From the NCBI GenBank assembly GCA_009778055.1, contig WRKN01000021.1:1-19867 (forward strand): DNA of 19,867 bases. Reading direction: 5' to 3'. This DNA comes from Synergistaceae bacterium (GTDB lineage: Bacteria > Synergistota > Synergistia > Synergistales > Aminobacteriaceae). Each line of letters opens with the position of its first letter. The stretch's first letter is position 1. Below are positions 14,931 to 19,867 of the stretch, one piece after another. Under the pieces are notes generated by a model that worked only from the letters and a program-made list of their open reading frames with translations, did not search any database and was not told where the DNA came from. A program made the translations under genes and the position numbers.

Positions 14931-16071
14931 AAAGCGGGATGGAAACAGGCGGGCAGGCGAAGTCGGTTTCCATCCCGCCGTTACACTCCTCGTTGAACAG
15001 CCTGATGACGTAAGCGCCGTTGGGCAGGCCAGCGGGCACGGCAAAGCTGACCGTGCCGCCGGCTGTGCCGGCAAGCCTGCCGTAAAATAAAACGCCGCCC
15101 CCGTCCCCGGCTTTCTCTATCACACAGGAGACGAACTTATTCGCGGCGGTTTTCGCGCCGGAATACTCAATCCTGACCGTACCGCCCGTCGATACGACGC
15201 GCTCCGCCGTATCGGCGCAGATAAGGGATAAAAAAGACGTATCCGCGGTCTCGACCGTAAACTTGACCGGGCCGGACAGCTCGTCCACCGCGTACAGCCT
15301 GCCCAAAGCCGCCGAATCTTTGCCGCCCGCGGCGGACGTGAAAAGAACGGATGAAATGTCTAAATTAAAAGCGGGCCGTACGGCGAAGACGCTGAGCACG
15401 GGGCGAAAGAACAACTGCCCGCCGGTGGGGTAGCCGAAGATCGCGTTGGTATCGACGTAAGGCGACCGCATCCAAAAAAAGGAACCGAAACACCGCACCT
15501 CGTCGTTGTCTATATCCGTCCATTCGGCCTGGGACAACGGCCACAGCTTTTGGCCCGGAACCGGCGCGCCGCCCGTTTCGTCGTTTTCCGCCGCCGCCGT
15601 GGAGGGGGTCAGCGCGCGTTCGTTGATCAGCGCAAGCTCCCTTGCGGGGAAAAGGTCCGCGTTCTCGGCGATTGCCGTCATCTTCCGCTGCAGCGTGCTG
15701 TCGCTGTAATCGCTTGGATAGGTAAAGTCCAGTTCGTACCATTGGTCCGCGTCGGCGGGGTATCGTTTCATGCCGCCGCCCGGCCCGGCGTCCCCCCCGG
15801 CGCGGAAAGCCGCAGTGCCGTAGGGTGTGCCGGCGCTTTTCAACAGCAGCGTCACGCTGTCCGTGTCTCCTCTTGTGGTGTACACGCCCGGCGGCCCGTT
15901 ATACCCGACCACCCACCACTCCTGCCCGGCGAAGCCTACAACCGTCCTGTTCGGCGTTATGCCGGGCGTCCCCGACTGTATGCCCACTGCAAACGCCGCC
16001 GCGCATGGCGACAAAACGAAAAACGACATGAGCGCGATTGAAGCATAAGAAGCATATAATTTTTTCGTCAC
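14920..16071 (-). CDS. Secreted DUF6273-like protein
   Basis: A 383-residue exported protein (GTG start at 16071; signal-peptide core about 11-27, Ala-rich cleavage region near 28). Residues about 48-238 look like the DUF6273 type: QEWWVVGYNG near the start, the segment LWPLSQAEW at 176-184, FFWMRSP at 199-204, then AVRPAFNLD at 230-238. That recalls the WLRSP ... VRPALNL pattern of the family, whose biochemical role is not known to me. The C-terminal third (about 260-383) is Val/Thr/Gly-rich and probably an Ig-like beta domain. It is convergent with the VirB9-like gene. There is no evident link to secretion apart from position. The DUF assignment rests on motif memory. Confidence 0.8.
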   Translation of the reverse strand: MTKKLYASYASIALMSFFVLSPCAAAFAVGIQSGTPGITPNRTVVGFAGQEWWVVGYNGPPGVYTTRGDTDSVTLLLKSAGTPYGTAAFRAGGDAGPGGGMKRYPADADQWYELDFTYPSDYSDSTLQRKMTAIAENADLFPARELALINERALTPSTAAAENDETGGAPVPGQKLWPLSQAEWTDIDNDEVRCFGSFFWMRSPYVDTNAIFGYPTGGQLFFRPVLSVFAVRPAFNLDISSVLFTSAAGGKDSAALGRLYAVDELSGPVKFTVETADTSFLSLICADTAERVVSTGGTVRIEYSGAKTAANKFVSCVIEKAGDGGGVLFYGRLAGTAGGTVSFAVPAGLPNGAYVIRLFNEECNGGMETDFACPPVSIPLLKK

Positions 16072-16159
16072 TTGCTTTCACTCTCCCTTCCGCATCGTCC
16101 CCCGAAGTCTAACACATACGTCACATGAAGGGATGAAGGGTTCCAAAAATTTTCGTACC

Positions 16160-16168
16160 TGATATAAT
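16160..16168 (+). promoter_or_regulatory. Extended -10 promoter for the RsbW-like gene
   Basis: TGATATAAT is a perfect TATAAT (16163-16168) with the extended TGN element, 38 bp before the ATG at 16206. The -35 region is poor (TTCCAA), which is common with an extended -10. Confidence 0.55.
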
Positions 16169-16205
16169 ACAAAAAATTCAGCAGAAAGAGAGTAAATGGA
16201 ATCAG

Positions 16206-16661
16206 ATGAACGTTAATCCCGAACTTTCCGCTTCAGAAAATACATGCGTGTCACGCGTGTTCAGCGCCGGAACGTATAAGATGAACGACGTCTATGAATT
16301 TATTTCCGAGGGACTCGCCGCCTTGTGCGTAACCGACATGGACACCGCCCTGCTCAAGATGACGGCGGACGAGATAGTCTCCAACATAATGAACTACGCT
16401 TACGAGCACGAATGTAAACACAAATGGGTTACGCTGGAGATTCGCCTGGAAGACGAAGCGGTGGTGATGACCTTCATTGACGGCGGCCGCCTGTTCGACC
16501 CCCTGACGACCCCGACGCCGGACGTTACCCAGCCCGCCTCCGAGAGGGTGGAAGGCGGGCTGGGCATATACATAGTGCGTTCGGCCATGGACGACGTGAG
16601 TTATTCAAGGGACGGGGCCAGAAACATACTGACGGTTCGAAAAAAAATCGAGCGAAAATAA
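16206..16661 (+). CDS. RsbW-type serine kinase / anti-sigma regulatory factor
   Basis: A 151-residue single-domain protein of the HATPase_c_2 (GHKL) family. The N box is DEIVSNIMNYAY (55-66, N60), the G1 box is FIDGGRLFDP (90-99, D92) and the G2 box is GGLGIYIVRSAMDDVSY (117-133). In this family the protein binds a sigma factor or phosphorylates an anti-anti-sigma partner, in the cytoplasm. No partner gene (RsbV type) or sigma factor is in the window. It has its own promoter and terminator and precedes uppP. Confidence 0.88.
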   Translation: MNVNPELSASENTCVSRVFSAGTYKMNDVYEFISEGLAALCVTDMDTALLKMTADEIVSNIMNYAYEHECKHKWVTLEIRLEDEAVVMTFIDGGRLFDPLTTPTPDVTQPASERVEGGLGIYIVRSAMDDVSYSRDGARNILTVRKKIERK

Positions 16662-16700
16662 CGGGGAGCACGGGGCAAACGCGCTCCCCGCTTCTATTTT
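16662..16700 (+). terminator. Rho-independent terminator after the RsbW-like gene
   Basis: The stem CGGGGAGC / GCTCCCCG (16662-16669 and 16683-16690) is followed by CTTCTATTTT. It begins directly after the stop codon and separates the RsbW-like gene from uppP. Confidence 0.75.
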
Positions 16701-16725
16701 ATATGGAAGGGTATGACGCAAACCG

Positions 16726-17538
16726 ATGAATTTGGATTGGAATACGCTGTTCCTCGGAATCGTTCAAGGCGCCACGGAGTTTCTGCCGGTCAGCAGTTCG
16801 GGACATCTGGCCCTGCTGCAAATATTTTTCGGCATGGAACAGGACGGGCTTCTGGCTTTCGATGTGGTCCTGCACTGCGCTACCATATTGGTCGTCCTGA
16901 TTTTTTTCCGGAACGACATTTTCACCTTCCTGACGCAATGGCTCAGGGGCTTTTTTTCCCGCGAAAACAGAGAAGCCGAGGGCTGGTCTTACGGCTGGGC
17001 CGTATTGGCGGGTTCGGCCGTAACGGCCTGTTTAGCCCTGCCGCTCAAAGGCGCGGTGGAGGCCGCCATGACGTCGCGCCTCGCGGTGGGGGCCGGGCTT
17101 TTGGTCACCGCGGGGCTTTTGTGCGTCGTTCCGCTTTTCCCTGAAAGGGGGAAAAATTCTCTTATTAAAGCGGCGCTGGTCGTGGGGCTGGTTCAGGGGC
17201 TTGCGGTTTTTCCCGGTATTTCCCGGTCGGGTTCTACCATCGCCGCGGCGCTTTTCATGGGCTTGGCCGCCTCCGAGGCGTTTCGCCTCTCCTTTTTGAT
17301 GTCGGTTCCGGCTATTCTGGGAGCCGCTTTTCTGGAAGCCCTGCATGTTTTGCGCGGCCCGGCACTGACGTTTCCCAACGGCTGGGTTCTCTCGGCTCTG
17401 GCGGCCTTTTTGGTCGGGTATTCCTCCCTCGTTTTTCTCCGCCGTCTGGTGCTGTCCGGCAAATGGGCGTACTTCGGCGTTTACTGTTTCTTCCTGGGGC
17501 TGGCCGCCGTGGTATCCGACGTCGTGACGCGTTTTTAA
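16726..17538 (+). CDS. uppP: Undecaprenyl-diphosphatase UppP (BacA)
   Basis: A 270-residue polytopic membrane enzyme that converts undecaprenyl diphosphate to the monophosphate, recycling the lipid carrier of cell-wall and surface polysaccharides. Length is normal. Signature 1 is QGATEFLPVSSSGHL (14-28, with catalytic-type Glu and Ser/His), followed by VVLHCATILVVLIFF, and signature 2 is PGISRSGSTI (about 163-172). Seven or eight hydrophobic segments are visible. The frame has a stop at 16714, so 16726 is the only good start; GGAAGGG lies rather far upstream. The last base of its stop is the first base of the maf ATG. Confidence 0.96.
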   Translation: MNLDWNTLFLGIVQGATEFLPVSSSGHLALLQIFFGMEQDGLLAFDVVLHCATILVVLIFFRNDIFTFLTQWLRGFFSRENREAEGWSYGWAVLAGSAVTACLALPLKGAVEAAMTSRLAVGAGLLVTAGLLCVVPLFPERGKNSLIKAALVVGLVQGLAVFPGISRSGSTIAAALFMGLAASEAFRLSFLMSVPAILGAAFLEALHVLRGPALTFPNGWVLSALAAFLVGYSSLVFLRRLVLSGKWAYFGVYCFFLGLAAVVSDVVTRF

Positions 17539-18134
17539 TGGAAATCATACTGGCCTCCGGCAGTCCGAGAAGGCGCGATCTTTTGGGAAAATTGGGCTGG
17601 AACGTCCGGGTAATTGTCCCGGAAACAGACGAACGCGCCCTTCCGGGCGAGTCGCCGGAGAACCTGTGCGTTCGTCTTTCAGCCGCGAAAGCGGCAAAAG
17701 CCGCCGGGATGATTCCATGTAATGAAAACGTGCCGATAGTGGGGGCCGACACCATAGTGGTCGTTGACGGCGACGTGCTGGGCAAACCGGCGGACGAAGA
17801 CGAGGGCTTTCTCATGCTGAAACGTTTACAGGGACGCGCCCACGAGGTGCTGACCGGAGTGAGCGTCATTGGAAAAGGAAGAACGTTCAGCGGCATGGAG
17901 CGGACAAGGGTGAACTTCCGAACCCTCGACGACGAGGCCGCCCGGGCCTACGCGGCCACAGGGGAAGGCGCGGACAAGGCCGGAGGCTATGCCATTCAGG
18001 GCAAGGGCTCGCTGCTGGCCGCCTCCATCGAGGGGGATTATTTCAACGTAGTGGGGCTGCCGCTGTGCAGGCTCAGTTTTATGATCGAAGAAATGGGGCT
18101 GAATTTGCCCCTACAGTGGGGAGCGAGAATATAA
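17538..18134 (+). CDS. maf: Maf-family nucleotide pyrophosphatase
   Basis: A 198-residue cytoplasmic enzyme that hydrolyses non-canonical or excess nucleoside triphosphates (dTTP/UTP-type house-cleaning in related proteins). Motifs are LASGSPRRRDLL (5-16), PETDER (28-33), VGADTIVVVDGDVLGKP (68-84, catalytic-type D71) and GYAIQGKGSLL near 151-161. The start at 17538 (TAATG with the uppP stop) is chosen over longer in-frame options because it places LASGSPRR at the N-terminus as in all family members. Confidence 0.95.
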   Translation: MEIILASGSPRRRDLLGKLGWNVRVIVPETDERALPGESPENLCVRLSAAKAAKAAGMIPCNENVPIVGADTIVVVDGDVLGKPADEDEGFLMLKRLQGRAHEVLTGVSVIGKGRTFSGMERTRVNFRTLDDEAARAYAATGEGADKAGGYAIQGKGSLLAASIEGDYFNVVGLPLCRLSFMIEEMGLNLPLQWGARI

Positions 18135-18135
18135 A

Positions 18136-19416
18136 GTGAAATCATTTTGCCTGTCTTCACGTGTTTTTATGTTTTTAACGGGTGCCTTCATATTCGCCTG
18201 TTCGGTAATCGCGCTTCTGCCGCGCCTCGCTCTGGAAAGCGACAACCGGGACGCCGCCATTATCGTGGACTACCGGGACATAATCCCTTTGGCCGAGGAA
18301 GCCGGCATATCCAACGTGGAGGCTTTGATATTCCTGCGGGATAAAGGCGTAAGGGGGCTGATGGTAAGCGAGTTTACCTCCAGTGACGTCGAGTACGCGA
18401 TACCTCCCGATTTTACGGGCCCCGATTATGGAGGGCTGAAAGACGGCTCCGACGCCGGACTTTGTATGTTCTACCGAATTGCCCCGGCGCAGACGTGGCA
18501 ATTACGCCAATCCTTGGAAACGGTGGAACAGATTCTCGGGGATTACCCCCAAATCACCCTCGCCGCCCCGACCGGGGATGTGGCGATTGGTTTTCCCGAT
18601 ATGACGCTGCTGGCGTCGCTGCTGAAGGAACATTCCGTATCCGTCGCCCAGATCGAGTTTTCCCGCCAGCTCGGGGCTTCGCAGCTAAACTGGCTGGCGT
18701 TTCCGAACCTGATTCCGCTGCACAGCGTGACCTACAGGGAATTGACGGCCCGCAGGATCAGCAGGCAGACCCTGCACGAACGTTTGGCGCGGGCGGCAAT
18801 CGAACGCTCCGTCCGCATTCTGGTGCTCCGCCCGGCGGTTTCCGGAAACGTGGAGTCCTCTCTGGCGAGCTTCGGGCAGGAAGTGGAAAGTCTCGCAAAC
18901 AGGCTGGAGTCGCGCGGCCTGACAATGGACTGGCCTAAGCCGCTGTTCAACGAGCGCTCCCCGTGGCGCATGAGTTTTATTTCAGCCCTCGCCTGCTCAA
19001 TGGCGTTTGTGCTGCCCCTGGCGCGCTACGTGAAGCGCGTGAACGGACGCGACAAAGACAATATAAATATGGCCGACGCGGCGCTGCTTGAAGCGTTCGG
19101 CCAAGCGGGCCGAGCCCAGGGTCAGGGAATCCATTTCGTAATGCCGGCGACGGTCGGCGATGATGAGTTCCACGCTGCCGCCGCCGATGTCGATGATCAG
19201 GCCCGGCTCTTCCCGGAGATCGAGGTTGAAGGCCACCCCGGCGTAAATCAGGCGGGCTTCCTCCATCCCGGAGATGACCTTGATCCTCAGGCCGGTCTTC
19301 TGTTCGACCCGCTCCAAAAAAAACGCGCGGTTTTCGGCCTCGCGGACGGCGGAGGTGGTTACGGCCCGGATCTCGTCCACTTGATGGGCCCGGGCCTTCC
19401 CGACCAACCCTTGTAA
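18136..19416 (+). CDS. DUF5693-like membrane protein, truncated; C-terminal part is antisense ppx
   Basis: A GTG at 18136, one base after the maf stop, opens a 426-residue frame. Residues 1 to about 300 look like a real gene: an N-terminal membrane anchor (10-30), then an extracytoplasmic domain with IVDYRDIIPLAEEAG and FLRDKGVRGLMVSE, and the first helix of a membrane region (279-298). That layout and its place after maf recall the DUF5693 family, whose full members are much longer and have several membrane helices. From about 19040-19090 the frame lies antisense to ppx, so the last roughly 110 residues are not a genuine domain. Function unknown; a surface-polysaccharide role is only a neighbourhood guess. 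Confidence 0.7.
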   Translation: MKSFCLSSRVFMFLTGAFIFACSVIALLPRLALESDNRDAAIIVDYRDIIPLAEEAGISNVEALIFLRDKGVRGLMVSEFTSSDVEYAIPPDFTGPDYGGLKDGSDAGLCMFYRIAPAQTWQLRQSLETVEQILGDYPQITLAAPTGDVAIGFPDMTLLASLLKEHSVSVAQIEFSRQLGASQLNWLAFPNLIPLHSVTYRELTARRISRQTLHERLARAAIERSVRILVLRPAVSGNVESSLASFGQEVESLANRLESRGLTMDWPKPLFNERSPWRMSFISALACSMAFVLPLARYVKRVNGRDKDNINMADAALLEAFGQAGRAQGQGIHFVMPATVGDDEFHAAAADVDDQARLFPEIEVEGHPGVNQAGFLHPGDDLDPQAGLLFDPLQKKRAVFGLADGGGGYGPDLVHLMGPGLPDQPL

Positions 19417-19596
19417 AGCCGTCGTCGTCCGCTCAACGGCCTTTTCGGTCAGCCGCTGAGAGGCGAAAGAATTTTCTCCCAGGCTCACCGGCCGCTTTTC
19501 CTGAAAGGTGATCCTGGGGGCCCCGTCTTCCTCCAGGGCCACGACCACCAGGCGCACCGAATTTGTGCCCAAGTCGATGAGGGCGGCTTTAGCCAA
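18997..19596 (-). CDS. ppx: Exopolyphosphatase Ppx/GppA family, 3'-truncated
   Basis: Residues 1 to about 169 are clear Ppx/GppA: ALIDLGTNSVRLVV (phosphate-binding motif 1), AVTTSAVREAENR, SGMEEARLIYAGV, and LIIDIGGGSVELI (motif 2), then SARLAERF. Beyond about 19090 the frame runs antisense through the DUF5693-like gene to a stop at 18997, so roughly the last 30 residues are not ppx. Full family members are about 300 or 500 residues, so the rest of the ASKHA fold and the C-terminal domain are missing. The TTG start at 19596 is supported by GAGGAGGA just upstream and an 8-bp overlap with ppk. As drawn, the product is unlikely to be active. Confidence 0.82.
   Translation of the reverse strand: MAKAALIDLGTNSVRLVVVALEEDGAPRITFQEKRPVSLGENSFASQRLTEKAVERTTTALQGLVGKARAHQVDEIRAVTTSAVREAENRAFFLERVEQKTGLRIKVISGMEEARLIYAGVAFNLDLREEPGLIIDIGGGSVELIIADRRRHYEMDSLTLGSARLAERFKQRRVGHIYIVFVASVHALHVARQGQHKRH
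19040..19090. other. Tail-to-tail breakpoint between the DUF5693-like gene and ppx
   Basis: The plus-strand gene loses its natural sequence here and the minus-strand ppx loses its 3' end here. Neither gene has a proper end. The exact joining base cannot be fixed by eye. It may be a genomic inversion or deletion joint, or an assembly or amplification chimera. Confidence 0.75.
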
Positions 19597-19867
19597 GGTC
19601 GTCCTCCTCGGCGGCCTCTTCCCATCCGTCGGTCCGCTCCATCATCAGGGCCTGAGAGTCAACGGCCGGCCCCGAAGGGGAAACCTTCTCGTAACCGCCG
19701 TCCGGCAAAAGGCGGTAGGCTTTGCGGTTGTCTTCCAGGTGGACCAGAAGAATATCATTGAAAATGAACGCTTTCAATTTCCGGTCCAGCACCGGGGCCA
19801 GGACCTCGATGCGGCGGTCCAGGTTGCGCGGCATCATGTCGGCGCTGCCGATGAGCATCTCGTCCTC
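19589..19867 (-). CDS. ppk: Polyphosphate kinase Ppk1, C-terminal end (5' part beyond window)
   Basis: The frame is open to the right edge, giving 92 residues. It contains the C-terminal phospholipase-D-like segment IGSADMMPRNLDRRIEVLAP, close to the Ppk1 signature (SSADWMPRNLDRRVE type), then an acidic tail ending EEAAEEDDLG. Ppk makes polyphosphate from ATP. It overlaps ppx by 8 bp; the kinase-phosphatase pair is a common operon. Confidence 0.9.
   Translation of the reverse strand, partial: EDEMLIGSADMMPRNLDRRIEVLAPVLDRKLKAFIFNDILLVHLEDNRKAYRLLPDGGYEKVSPSGPAVDSQALMMERTDGWEEAAEEDDLG

Noticed and set aside
14920..16071. Variable protein of a diversity-generating retroelement
   Set aside because: The secreted protein has a possible lectin-like look, but no reverse transcriptase or template repeat is in the window.
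16713..17144. Small plus-strand frame with a better-placed ribosome site than uppP
   Set aside because: It overlaps uppP in another frame and has no recognisable features; uppP has both family signatures.
19040..19416. A novel C-terminal domain on the DUF5693-like protein
   Set aside because: The segment is exactly antisense to ppx residues with clear phosphate-binding motifs, so the frame is open by chance.
1..19867. tRNA genes, rRNA, insertion sequences or attachment sites
   Set aside because: No tRNA fold, transposase, integrase or matching att-like repeat could be found by eye on either strand.

Overview
The window is GC-rich bacterial DNA, apart from a short AT-rich regulatory gap near 12.5-12.9 kb. 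About two thirds of it is one type IV secretion system (T4SS, conjugation-type, VirB/Trb family) on the minus strand. The right end holds ordinary chromosomal envelope genes (uppP, maf, a DUF5693-like gene) and polyphosphate genes. This neighbourhood, with an RsbW-type kinase and a DUF6273-like secreted protein, recalls Synergistota or a related Gram-negative anaerobe; that placement is inference from memory of gene neighbourhoods, not a database result.

Read in the direction of transcription, the T4SS runs virB11 (13850-12876), a 339-bp gap, virB2 (12536-12177), virB3, virB4, five tandem TrbJ/VirB5-like secreted proteins (9290-4699), virB6/trbL with a long nonapeptide-repeat tail (4732-2729), virB8 (2695-1976), virB9 (1964-882) and virB10, which starts at 859 and leaves the window. 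No relaxase, VirD4/TraG coupling protein, VirB1 or VirB7 is visible, so the window does not show whether this is a conjugation machine or an effector exporter. The genes are packed with tiny gaps or overlaps. Each VirB5-like gene overlaps the next by up to about 37 bp in the same way, with an ATG or GTG out of frame on the conserved C-terminal Trp codon.

The virB11-virB2 gap holds the clearest regulatory signal: a good sigma70-type promoter aimed at virB2 (TTGATA, 17 bp, TATAAC). It is flanked by two 32-bp inverted repeats (28/32 identical), with 46-bp tandem direct repeats just outside. This may be an operator array or an invertible (phase-variable) promoter.

Right of virB11, a second VirB9/TrbG-like gene runs divergently (13935-14882). 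It meets a secreted DUF6273-like protein gene tail-to-tail at a shared bidirectional terminator. Then come an RsbW-type ATPase, uppP, maf and the DUF5693-like gene, all on the plus strand. Near 19.04-19.09 kb the DUF5693-like gene stops matching itself and runs antisense into a truncated ppx gene, which follows the end of ppk on the minus strand. Two genes cut at their 3' ends and joined tail-to-tail mark a rearrangement breakpoint or an assembly/amplification chimera. Positions right of about 19.05 kb should therefore not be assumed to be true neighbours of the rest.
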